Origin: Syngnathus acus
Lineage: Eukaryota; Chordata; Actinopteri; Syngnathiformes; Syngnathidae
Assembly: GCF_901709675.1 (NCBI RefSeq)
Contig: NC_051094.1
Span: forward strand, 13,016,501-13,080,500
Direction: 5' to 3'
Length of the DNA: 64,000 bases
Shown here: piece after piece, positions 36,500-45,840 of the stretch
Position numbering within the stretch: position 1 is the first letter of the stretch
How the letters are laid out: each line of letters starts with the position of its first letter
The notes under the pieces: generated by a model
Database searches by the model: none
Seen by the model: only the letters and a program-made list of their open reading frames with translations
What the model was told of the DNA's origin: nothing
Position numbers and translations under genes: made by a program

Positions 36500-36640
36500 A
36501 TTAACTCCAGGCACTGTTTTGATAACTTGTGACTTGACAAAAACTGAAACACTTGAGACTAAAATCGGACTTTGGGAATTAAAGACTGCAGTCTTGACTT
36601 GAGACATGATGACTTGAATGACTTGATTGTTGTTCATTTT
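36500..36640. repeat. GACTTGAG-rich dispersed repeat fragment
   Basis: ACTTGTGACTTGACAAAAAC, CACTTGAGACTAAAATCGGA, CTTGACTTGAGACATGATGA and ATGACTTGATTG are variants of a GACTTGAG word that forms the body of a common fish hAT-type non-autonomous repeat. A second patch lies at 37440-37545, and a possible opposite-sense patch at 58217-58370. Confidence 0.5.
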
Positions 36641-36770
36641 ATGTTTGTGTTGAAAAATATATATACATGTGAGATCGATTAGAGATGATGAGCATTTGCC
36701 TGTCAATCTGGGAATGACAGTGATAATTCCAGGACTAGCCTGTCAATCATTCAAACCCTATGCAAAGAAA

Positions 36771-36894
36771 TGGATGGATGGATGGATGGATGGATGGATG
36801 GATGGATGGATGGACGGACGGACGGACGGACGGACGGACGGACGGACGGACGGACGGACGGACGGACGGACGGACGGACGGACGGACGGACGGA
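36771..36894. repeat. compound microsatellite (TGGA)11(CGGA)20
   Basis: Eleven perfect TGGA units (36771-36814) pass without interruption into twenty perfect CGGA units (36815-36894). The only change is T to C at the same position of every unit after the switch. Translation gives runs of MDGW and RTDG repeats that are purely a product of the array. The preceding GCAAAGAAATGGATGG resembles the tail of the SINE at 42223-42565. Confidence 0.98.
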
Positions 36895-36989
36895 AGTCCT
36901 CTATCTAATTATTAAGAGGCCTAATCTAACAATTGTCCATTTTGAGAGAAGTAGTTTCAAAGCAATTGATATAATTTTCTACGTGATTC

Positions 36990-37350
36990 TGTAGGTCACA
37001 TGCAATGATTTTTCAATTTTGTCTGAGTTTAGCTGGACAAAATGGTTTTCTGCATCCCAAGACCAATCTGTTTGATACACTAACAGAGTGATTCCTCAGG
37101 CTCATGTTCATCTGCCATCAATTGCACCTAGATTTGAGTGTCATCTGCATAAATGTGGTAAGACACTTTGCAGAGTTTTAGCTGACCTAATTAAAGTTTG
37201 AGCAGATTTAACATGTCACCTGGCTCACAGCTGTCTTAGTGCTGTGGTGTGCCCTAAAGCCTAATTAGACAGTGGATTGTCAGTAAGAGATGTTGTCATA
37301 CAACAATTCTAGGACTCTGGGTTTGATATGGGCCAGTAATTTATAAGTAC
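36990..37350. repeat. degraded dispersed repeat, family X, middle part
   Basis: TCTGAGTTTAGCTGGACAAA near 37021, TTTGAGTGTCATCTGCATAA near 37133 with GTGGTAAGACA after it, and TTAACATGTCACCTGGCTCA near 37209 follow in order the middle of family X as I remember it. It would sit between the proximal parts at 31775 and 35160 and the distal part at 9100. Old copy. Confidence 0.45.
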
Positions 37351-37439
37351 GCTGCTATCCCACTGAGCGGCAAACAATTGTGAGGTTTCGAAGGCAGTAA
37401 ATGTGTTCTCGTCAGGGTTCGTTGAAAGTCACAAATATT

Positions 37440-37545
37440 CACCAAAAATGTTCAAAATTTCCTTCAATCACAAAGATTGCAAATGTTTGCAACCTTGAAC
37501 TTCAATGACTTGAGACTTGCAAATCTATGACTCACTCCAATTTGT
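37440..37545. repeat. GACTTGAG-type repeat patch
   Basis: TTGCAACCTTGAACTTCAAT and GACTTGAGACTTGCAAATCT match the theme at 36500-36640. The two patches may be one repeat interrupted by the material at 36641-37439, but their order could not be tested. Confidence 0.35.
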
Positions 37546-37729
37546 GTTAATTAGGCCCAAAGCTACACTAACAAGTTCAGGAGGCGGTGAAATAGATCCA
37601 TTGTCTGAGTTACCAGATGAGAGAAATCCCTCACTCTTGGGGGACTGAATATTCATTTTACAAGCATTCTCAAGCATCAGGTCCATTGCATTCTGTGTGT
37701 GGTATTTGGCCTAATATATTCAGTCTCAA

Positions 37730-38000
37730 TGAGCACGAAACATGCAGGTCATTGAAGTTCTATTCCCATTGCCAGTTCCCCTCACGGAACTTTTGACAGC
37801 ATGAAATGACAATCCGCCCCTGCATGCATCTCCCACGTCAAAGAGTAATGAGATTGTGCTGCTGGAAATATTACTACAAAGCATCAGGCCCACACTCGCT
37901 TCTGACTGCACCTTCAAACAGTGCTGCCTGCCAGCTTGCCTGCCTGCTGGAAAGAAAAAGGAAAAAAAAAACAATAAAAATCAGAAGCAGAGAAATGGCA
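37730..38000. promoter_or_regulatory. candidate conserved noncoding element
   Basis: Balanced sequence with CATGAAATGACAATCCGCCC, CAAAGAGTAATGAGATTGTG and CTGGAAATATTACTACAAAG. No frame or repeat explains it. The GCCTGCC run at 37926-37949 is low complexity. Texture-based inference. Confidence 0.28.
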
Positions 38001-38979
38001 AGGGAAACTCCCTATGCGGATACAAACGTACACACCAAGGCCTTTTATCCTGAGAGTGATTAGAAATCTGAAATCATTTTAAAACCTTGCTTTGAGTGTT
38101 TTCCTCAAACGAAAGAGTTGCTCACTGTTTCTCGCCGCTAACCGCCAGTGATCTCGTCTCTAATTGTGGTGTCGTTGACAAGTCTAGTGTGGCTGGGAGC
38201 TTTTTAAACTGAGCTTTTTGCTAAGTTTCTTGTCAGATCCCTCACCAAAGGAACGGTGGGGCGAAAACTTCCTGATTCCGAATCTTATATTCCTACAGAT
38301 TGCTTTATGCATAAATGTACGCCTAATGTCGACACTAATGGGCCATGCGCTGGCCTAATATGGCCACATAAAGTCTTCAAACAATGTGGAGAACTAAGTC
38401 TTTAGAAATCAGAACCATGTGACACCTTGAAAATGTGTTACAGAGAAAAGCCATAAAAAAAGCAATAGTTTGGCAATTGTTTAAATGTGAATTTGGTGTT
38501 ATAAAAGGAAGGCTTTGGGCATTTTTACATTCCTTGCTGTTCAAGGGCTAAATTGTTGAGCATCTGAGGAAAGGAAAGAAAAGCAGCTTGAAGAACCTGC
38601 AGTGGTAAAAAGAAGAAACAGTAAGGATTAGTCAAGACAGCAATGCAGTGAAAGCATAGCTCATAAAAATCATTATCATAACAACATTAATTGATGCTGC
38701 TGAGTGCCATATGTGGCGCCATATGGAAAGGCTGCCCCCAAAGGCCCGCTTATAATAGACAGCCCGCACTGGTGCACACAACTTGGCACATTTACAAACA
38801 AGGAACATCCCAATAATATGAGCCACACAGACTGAGCAAAAGGAGTGAGAGAATGGTGGAGCAAAGATAGGTGTGTGTGGGTGGGGGGGGGGCTCGTTAC
38901 CATGTTAAAAATCTTCTTTAGTTGGCAGCTTCACCTTGATCATGAACCTGCTCTTCCCAAATAACATGCTTATTTGTTA
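38001..38979. other. unassigned sequence
   Basis: No gene is supported. There is a G-rich run at 38876-38892 and otherwise unique sequence with frames up to 75 codons on the minus strand. Confidence 0.45.
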
Positions 38980-38987
38980 CTGTAGAC

Positions 38988-39537
38988 CAGTGCACACCTT
39001 TTCCTTGGAAAAAAACTCAGGGCACACCGCCAACAAAAATCTGTTTGGTGTTACACCAGCTTCTATATTAAAATTAGTTATATTACAACAAAAAGACATT
39101 GTGAACGTGCTGTACAAACAAAGTCCTATTCCTATATATGTACATAAATGGAGAGTGAAATAATTGAATATAAATAAAAGAATATACTATATTTTTTTTA
39201 AATTGTATTTTTTTTTTAATAAAAGTGACAGTGTTTTAAAAAGACTTTAGACAGTGTAAGGAATAAACAATTGAAAGTGATTGTGATTGAAATCCAAAAG
39301 AATTAACACGAGTGTTTTAGACTAGCTCTATAAATATTGCGACAATAAGAACAAAGTCACGCTAAAAGACGCTCTGCTGTTCTGGCAGCAGCTGAGTGGT
39401 GATCACATTCAAGGTGTCACGACTTGACTGTGTATTTTATATTGGTGAAAATGAACAATCCAGGTTCTCCGGTTGAACTACATGCTGGGATCCGTCAGTC
39501 CGCAAACGCACCACGGCACAGTGGTTGGGAAACATTG
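38988..39537. mobile_element. hAT non-autonomous element, 550 bp, with 8-bp target duplication
   Basis: The element is flanked by a perfect 8-bp direct repeat, CTGTAGAC, at 38980-38987 and 39538-39545. It fits the hAT target preference (T at position 2, A at position 7). The left end is CAGTGCACACCTTTTCCTTG and the right end is GTGGTTGGGAAACATTG. These are degraded forms of a CAGTGGTTCTCAACC-type end, and internal GGGCACACCGCC and CCACGGCACAG lie just inside. No transposase frame is present. The ends have decayed more than the target duplication, which is an odd but possible combination. Confidence 0.75.
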
Positions 39538-39545
39538 CTGTAGAC

Positions 39546-41140
39546 ATTAGCGCTCATCCCATGTTTATTCCTAAAATTATTTGTACACTAATAAAAAGCG
39601 CCCCTTAAGAGGTGATCAGCTCTCCAACCACAGTAATAAGTTGTGCTTGTCTGTCATAGTAGTGGTCCAGTCGAACTTGCATTACACCATTAAAAATGTT
39701 GGCTTAAATATTGGACCCATCCAGGAAGTTGGGTCTAAAAACAACCTCATTTGTTTGTTTTTTTTGCTTTGTTTTCCAATGGTGTATCTTGTGTAAATTA
39801 TGCAATACTAGAAATAAATTAACATCACTTATTTCCCTTAACATGACCTTTACAATTTTCGTACAGGCACTTTTTTCCCATTTTCATTCATTTTCAATGA
39901 TTTTGAGAAATTATTAGGTGTTCGGTGTGGATCCTGTATGCCTCAACATTAGTGAACTTGGCTGCAGACAGCAAAGCAAAACATTTTGATTGGATTTTTT
40001 TAAATTAGTTTGAGCCAGACAAATCCGGACCTAAACTGCTTTCTGTCCCTGCATGTATTGAATACATTTTGTGCAAGAGGGCTTCAAACTGTTTTGCCAT
40101 GTCCAGAAAAAAAAAGAGAACCTTGAGGAAAGAGTTGTCAACCATCCTGTTGAGTTTCATCGAATGTGAGGTGAAACTAGAATAGCATTCAGCTGTTTTC
40201 CCGCTGCCACAAAGGAAGGCAGATGAAGAGGAACCCCAAGAAAAGGGATGCACACTAAGGGAAGAAGACGGAGAAAGCTTTCCACTCTGTGATGTGCACT
40301 GATGTAGCTCCAGCTCCAGGTCAAACGCTGCCAGTGTTTTGTGTTTATCTTCATCTCATCTCCCCAGTGCTCCTCTAAATTATTCACAGCCTGAAGATGT
40401 GCATTGTGGCTGCCTCTCTCTTCTTTCGCTCTACAGAGCTCTCTGTCTTCCTCGCTCTGCTTCATATCATTTCCAGTTTGTGTCATGTGGAGGCTTGTTC
40501 CAGAGGCAACAAACTCCTCACACAGTGTGTTAATCTTCCCCTCATCTACCAACCACCATTCACTTTTCAACACTACCTTCATCCCTCAAACTCCTCCTCT
40601 CACTCTTTGTCTGGTCTCACATGCATCTTCAAGTTTCCTGTTTAATTCGAGACAGTAACTTTTTTTCTTAGAAAGTAGCAGTTCTTCTTCCACAAGATTT
40701 CCATGAACATTTCCATCTTTTTACTCACTCATAAAATATAAATAGTTTTGGATTTCCAGTGGGGCTGGCCAAACATGTGCCTGATTTTTTGTAAGACCTT
40801 TCAGAGAAGCTGCAAGGGACTTATTGACAAAATCGTGCTTGTAGATCACTATCATTCACGTGATGAACACTTGGGCCTGCTTGCAATTAATGAGATATCT
40901 ACCAAATTAAAATGTCCTATTTTTTATTTTTAAACTGTATCAACAATGTTATTCTGATAATTACTAAATATTATATTGACCTTTATTGATATATTCTTAT
41001 TGCATAGCTTGTTAGAGGAACCACATTTACCTTTGTGGCAAATTTCATGGCATCACTTGGGAGTTTTTAAAACTATTAATTTATTTATCCCGATGTTCAA
41101 ATAGTTTAGAATGCTCAAATTTGTTTTTATTTTATCATAT
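39546..41140. other. unassigned sequence, no gene seen
   Basis: The longest frame is 141 codons on the minus strand (40157-40582). It overlaps plus-strand frames of 64-84 codons. No domain, signal peptide or splice context supports any of them. Positions 40300-40640 are pyrimidine-rich on the plus strand. Confidence 0.45.
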
Positions 41141-41210
41141 CCATCCATCCATTGTTCATACAACACACTATGCGGGTTCACGGGAAGCTGTTGCCTAGTC
41201 CAGCTGACTC
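41141..41210 (-). mobile_element. SINE tail fragment
   Basis: CCATCCATCCATTGTTCATA followed by TGCGGGTTCACGGGAAGCTG and CCTAGTCCAGCTGACTC is a decayed match, in the same orientation, to the tail side of the SINE at 42223-42565 (CCATCCATCC, GGGGGTCGTGGG, TATCCCAGCCG). Confidence 0.5.
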
Positions 41211-41489
41211 AATAAAACATATCAACAAACATTCACGATAGTGATTCCATGTTAACTCAGATCAAGTCTTGCTTGAAAATGAGTACAGAGCAATCTTTGG
41301 AGGGAAGTGAACAGGAAGGCAAGATGAGTCCGTTGCCATTGCCACAGGTTACTCATTTGTAATTCCCCACCATCCCCATGATGGTGTTTGATCATTGCCG
41401 AGTGCAGGCAGGAGGTACAACGGAGGGGGTGCTGGTAAGTGGACCTTTCTGCTGGTTTCCTCAAACCAACTCCCCAAACTACCTACATA
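41211..41489. other. unassigned sequence
   Basis: Nothing recognisable. A 70-codon minus-strand frame has no features. Confidence 0.4.
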
Positions 41490-41770
41490 CCCTCACAATT
41501 GCTGTCGCCCAGTATGAGGCCCCCTCTAGCCTGATGACAAGCCTAGCGTGAAATGCTTGGCTGCCCCCTTAAATTAGCGGTAGAGCCCCCCCGGCGACAC
41601 ATGCTTCTCATGACCAGCGCGCAGTGGGCCACCGCCAGATTCTTTTCATTACAACTACAGCCTGCCAACCGCCTGACTCCCCTTCTGCCTCCCAACACCT
41701 CCCTCTCCTCTTTCTTTCCTCCCATGTGCTGGCCGAGCTCAGCACACAGCATCTGTAGTGCTCATCATTT
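41490..41770. promoter_or_regulatory. candidate conserved element or noncoding exon
   Basis: GC-richer block with CCCTTAAATTAGCGGTAGAG, GACCAGCGCGCAGTGGGCCA and CATTACAACTACAGCC, then a pyrimidine-rich stretch. It is open on both strands (143 codons plus, 69 minus) without domains. Texture-based inference. Confidence 0.28.
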
Positions 41771-42208
41771 TACGAACAAAAAGGGGAGTAATCAAGAAGC
41801 ATACATTTTTGTGAGTCAAAACGTTGAATGGGAAGGGTTGGTTTTTTACACTTTTTACAGAAGAGAGTGTTTGTATGTGCATGTATTGATAGTTACCTAT
41901 CATATCATGTATATGTACCATTTGATTCATTTTAAGACAGTGTGCTCTTTCTCTGTGTTTTCATTGACAATAAGCAAACTTTAACCACTATATTGGGGTG
42001 GTGGTACAGTAACAAATAGGTGGAACTCGAATCGTAATTTGCTTGTGACAAAAGAAATTATGTAGAAAACCTTACCGAGTACATATAGTGCAATATATAC
42101 CGTAAATGAGTGCACCTCCTTTGAAAATGAAGCTTTGTTAAAATCTTTCTAATCTAGAAAACCAATTTTGTAAAAGGTCACCTGTGGTTGAATTCTTGTA
42201 AACTGCCT
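41771..42208. other. unassigned AT-rich sequence
   Basis: AT-rich sequence. Nothing recognisable. Confidence 0.45.
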
Positions 42209-42222
42209 TTCTTATTTATTTA

Positions 42223-42565
42223 TCCATCCATCCATTTTCTGAACCACTTAGTCCCCACGGGGGTCGTGGGTGTGCTGGAGCCTATCCCAGCCGTCATCGG
42301 GCAGTAGGCGGGGGACACCCTGAACCGGTTGGCAGCCAATCGCAGGGCACACAGAGACAAACAACCATTTGCACTCGCACTCACACCTAGGGACAATTTG
42401 GAGTCTTCAATCGGCCTACCAAGCATGTTTTTGGGATGTGGGAGGAAACCGGAGTGCCCGGAGAAAACCCACGCGGGCATGGGGAGAACATGCAAACTCC
42501 ACACAGGGAGGGCCGGAGGTGGAATCGAACTCGCACCCTCCTAACAGTGCGCCACCGAGCCACCC
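42223..42565 (-). mobile_element. tRNA-headed SINE, 343 bp, with 14-bp target duplication
   Basis: Read on the minus strand, it begins GGGTGGCTCGGTGGCGCAC and continues through GTGCGAGTTCGATTCCACC, a good Pol III B-box (GTTCGATTCC) with a shortened A-box region. The body (GGAGAACATGCAAACTCC, CGGGCACTCCGGTTTCCTCC in inverse form) and the tail ending in GGATGGATGGA are typical of a SINE or L2-tail family very abundant in percomorph fish. Perfect 14-bp direct repeats (TTCTTATTTATTTA) flank it at 42209-42222 and 42566-42579. This is a clear retroposition footprint. Confidence 0.88.
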
Positions 42566-42646
42566 TTCTTATTTATTTATTTATTCATTTATTTATATAT
42601 ATCTAAAAAAATTGCACTCTGTAGTTTCATTGACTGTAAAAAAAAA

Positions 42647-42958
42647 GATTAAAGATTAAAGTCCCAATGATCGTCACACACACACCTGGGTGTGGTGAAA
42701 TTTGTCCTCTGCATTTAACCCATCCCCGTGTGATTTTAATCCATCCCCTGGGGGAGAGGGGAGCAGTGAGCAGCAGCGGTGCCGCGCTCGGGAATCAGTT
42801 GGTGATCTAACCCCCCAATTCCAACCCTTAATGCTGAGTGCCAAGCAGGGAGGCAATGGGTCCCATTTCTATAGTCTTTGGTATGACCCGGCCGGGGTTT
42901 GAACCCACAACCTTCCAGTCTCAGGGCGGACACTCTACCACTAGGCCACTGAGCTGGT
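42647..42958 (-). mobile_element. tRNA-derived SINE, AFC/V-SINE-like
   Basis: On the minus strand the head reads CAGTGGCCTAGTGGTAGAG (A-box) and GTGGGTTCAAACCCCGGCC (B-box GGTTCAAACCC). A body follows with ACCCATTGCCTCCCTGCTTG and a tail of ACTTTAATCTTTAATC. It matches in order a tRNA-derived SINE that I remember as widespread in acanthomorph fish, related to the cichlid AFC SINE; the name is from memory. No clean target duplication was found. All reading frames of 60-87 codons here are SINE sequence, not genes. Confidence 0.85.
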
Positions 42959-42995
42959 AGCTGTAGTGCCCATTGACGCCTGTTTGTCCGAATCT

Positions 42996-43050
42996 CCATC
43001 CATTGTCCAAACCGCTTATTCTCACGAGGATCGTGGGTGCACTGGAGCCT
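42996..43050 (-). mobile_element. SINE tail fragment
   Basis: CCATCCATTGTCCAAACCGC, TTATTCTCACGAGGATCGTG and GGTGCACTGGAGCC match the tail end of the SINE at 42223-42565 in the same orientation. It breaks off at AATTTGTGG, so the head is missing. Confidence 0.7.
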
Positions 43051-44539
43051 AATTTGTGGAAATATTTGACAAAAATTGATTTACAACAAATCTGTTGGGA
43101 TGCACTTCTCTTTGCTTGCCACTGTAGTATTCAATGCCCGGGTTTTATGGTTTGAAAACTGTACCTTATCTTCACAGAATTCATTGGGAGATTATGCTTT
43201 TGTTTTGGTGTGACGTTACACTACTTATAGATCTTAAAACACCTATCACACTACCTGTACTCACCCTGTGGTGGAAACCGAACCATGTCAGGGTAGGGAT
43301 TAACTGAAGTGTACTGCTTGGTGAAAATGTGATTTTAATTGTGAGCTCACTTCTCTGCCTACATTGGCATCACAGAATCATTGAGAACGAGAGAGCCAGT
43401 TGAAGTAGCACAGAGTGAGAGAGAGAGCAATGAGGGTAGTAGCAGTACAGAGCGATGCCCGGAGGCTCAATATGTTTCTTGCTGGGCTACATCTGAGCTG
43501 TAGACGGCAGCTTGGGCCGCAGGGTACCCTCCACTCACTCCATCAAACTGTCAGGCATCCAGCGAAGCTGTGCAGGGACACTCTCTCAGCTGCCCCCAGG
43601 GCCAGTTCAAGTCAACATCCCATTTCCTTGCCTCCTCGCCTAATTTCTCCTATGCCCGACTTAAATTTCCAATGCCCGGTGTCTGGCTACAGCACTAGGC
43701 CTGGGGCCATGTCAAAACAGTGGGAGCTGCTAAGACTAGCACATGTGCAACTGTGAGAGCGTTCACATCTGAAGGGGACAAAGCTGCAGGCAGATACAAA
43801 TACATACAAAACACATAAATCACAATTTTCTTTTTCTTACTTGCATTCTTTTCCCTCTATCCTCAGCTTTATTCATTGTACGCTTCCAAATTCCCATGCC
43901 TTCAGAGATTCTTGCCATTTTCCCCTGTCTCTGAGCGAAAAAGATTTTCCCAGCTCCCTCATACATCTGCTATTACAGTCTGTTTTTTCTTTTGTTAAAC
44001 TCCTCTAAGGATCACACCTGCAGCCCAGCCGATGTTCCCACTCCACCGCAGTGAGTGCTCAGGGATTTTATCTTGGAAATGAAAAGACAGTGTTTTACTT
44101 AAGTGGAGTAAGCGAAAGTAAGTAAGACGTTCACGTTTAGCTCGGCCACTATTCTTGTCAATCCAGGCGTACACTCTCCTGCCTCCTGACCACATATTTT
44201 GCACGGAAGTCAAGCAGATTGCTGCCAGATCTCAGAGCTGTTTACAGGGACTCTGGGTAATGTTAATGTCTGTTTGTTTGGCCTCAGGTCAGGACTATAT
44301 CTATCCCCAATTGACTTGATTTACATGGCCTCCATTGATACTTGCCTTAAGTTTGTCAGCTTCAAACCAGAGGCCAATGTGTGTCTGGGTAATACAAAAA
44401 GCATTTTTCTTTGTATTGAAGCCATTGCTCTGTTTGCAGAGCCAGTCTGAGGTCCCCTGATCAAATATGGTTTCTGAAGAGGATGCTGAGTTGTATTCTG
44501 CACTTTAAAATAATTTCCATGTTGGAAACGTCTTTATCC
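43051..44539. other. unassigned sequence with GC-richer part at 43410-43760
   Basis: A 113-codon plus-strand frame at 43415-43756 coincides with a GC-richer stretch after a short GAGA run. The peptide (Arg/Ser/Leu/Pro-rich) matches no family I know, and no splice signal frames it. It could be a noncoding exon or a regulatory region. The rest is unique sequence. Confidence 0.35.
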
Positions 44540-44634
44540 TTCATTAGCTCACACGTGAAAGCCAGATCTGGAATCGAACCTTGCGCCTCTGAACTGTGAG
44601 GCGGATGTGCTAACTAGTGCTCCATTTTGCCTCC
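44540..44634 (-). mobile_element. tRNA-like SINE head remnant
   Basis: On the minus strand: GGAGGCAAAATGGAGCACTA, then GTTAGCACATCCGCCTCACA, then GGTTCGATTCCAGATCTGGC. This is the usual head of the fish SINE with the GTTAGCAC ... CCTCACAG ... GGTTCGATTCC order. The A-box region is altered, and the body beyond about 44540 is lost. It is not a functional tRNA gene, because it lacks a matching acceptor stem. Confidence 0.6.
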
Positions 44635-45214
44635 TTACCGGCATCAATATTTTCTAAATCTAGGAGCTGCTATACTCACCCCACTTTAATTATATCTTTC
44701 TATGCAGTTTACCAATGAGGTCAAAGGTCAGATGGCTGAGACAGATGTGATACTGTTAGCAAGTCTCATTGCTTACTTGTGCTTTCACAACTAATGGAGT
44801 CAAGTGCAACCACTTGTTTTTGAATTCTGTTTTTACTGGACGATTATAGGCGCTTTGCTCGTTTTAAGATGTTTGTCTCCGACTCACATGGTTGCATTAC
44901 TGTTATTGCTGTTATAATACATTCCTTTCAAACATTCTCTCTCACATGGATCCAACTTTTCAGTCTGATTTTTTGGACTTTACAGAGACATCTCTCAGTG
45001 GCCACAGCCAAGTTTTCTGCATTTCTGTGTCCACAGGTGGGAAATTGCTGTAGCAAATTGTTGCTCTCCTAAAACCAAACCCTTCCTCCAAATAGACTAT
45101 TATCTCAGTCCACATTCACTCAGGGAGGTCTGGGCTTGTTAGGATGCTCTTCCTTACAAACAGAAATACTGTTATTTATCAACCTGGACATATGTCTTCT
45201 AATTGTTGACATTT
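44635..45214. other. unassigned sequence
   Basis: Nothing recognisable. A 67-codon frame at 44869 has no features. Confidence 0.45.
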
Positions 45215-45840
45215 GCCCTTATTTACTAAGATCTCAAATAGTGGGCGGTAAATTGCACATTTGTCCTAGAACAGGGGTGTCAAACTCCGCCCCGTGAGCC
45301 GAATTTGGTGTGTAATTATGTTTGGGCCGCAAAGACAAATTTTGCATCGACTTTGTGTCAATACTACAATTACAAATTGTCTTCACTTTAAAAAAAAAAG
45401 AGATGTTTTCGCTAGTTTCTTTTATTACCATTCATCTTTTTGAAAATGTGAACAGTTTTTACAAGTCTCTGATTTCAAAACTAGTTGGTCATCAGTTTGT
45501 GGTGTAGACTATATTGTATATAATATGAGATGTTCATACATTTATTTCAATTGAAAGTCAGAATGGCCCTCCAAAGGAAACTATGACTACGATGCAGCTC
45601 GCGACAAAAATGAGTTTGATATGCCTGCTCTAGAATATTGAACTTGCTGTTGATGTGCATGTTGCATGCGCATTATGTCGTAAGTTTATAATCTTTGAGT
45701 AAAATCTTTTACATATTGCAAACTGTTGCCAACAACTGTAAAAGTGACGGAGACTGCCATACTTAAACGAAGCTTTTGTGCTTTAGCAGTGCTGATGTTT
45801 TTTTAACCATGGAACAATTGAAAGAGCATTGCAACATCTG
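45215..45840. repeat. unclassified old repeat, copy A, split by a hAT insertion
   Basis: The left half (45215-45271: TTACTAAGATCTCAAATAGT, GGGCGGTAAATTGCACATTT) and the right half (45636-45840: CAAACTGTTGCCAACAACTG, TAAAAGTGACGGAGACTGCC, CATGGAACAATTGAAAGAGC) match in order the sequence at 51799-51990. Between them sits the hAT element at 45272-45627. The repeat may be PIF/Harbinger-type, judging from the TTTACTAAGATC opening, but this is not verified. Confidence 0.55.
45272..45627. mobile_element. hAT non-autonomous element, 356 bp, with target duplication
   Basis: Ends are CAGGGGTGTCAAACTC on the left and GAGTTTGATATGCCTG on the right: inverted repeats of about 16 bp with two mismatches. 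The right flank is CTCTAGAA and the left flank TCCTAGAA. The last six bases are identical, and CTCTAGAA matches the classic hAT target consensus nTCTAGAn. Inside is GGGCCGCAAAGACAAATTTT-type sequence, with no transposase. It interrupts the older repeat spanning 45215-45840. Confidence 0.85.

Noticed and set aside
36669-36994. Repeat protein with MDGW and RTDG units
   Set aside because: It is only the translation of the TGGA/CGGA microsatellite.
40157-40582. 141-codon minus-strand open frame
   Set aside because: It overlaps several opposite-strand frames and encodes no recognisable domain. It is probably chance.
41553-41984. 143-codon plus-strand frame
   Set aside because: No family resemblance, with an opposite-strand frame overlapping it.
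42674-42999. Overlapping 60-87 codon frames
   Set aside because: They lie within a tRNA-derived SINE.
44540-44634. Functional tRNA gene
   Set aside because: A- and B-box-like words are present, but there is no acceptor-stem complementarity. It matches the SINE head type.
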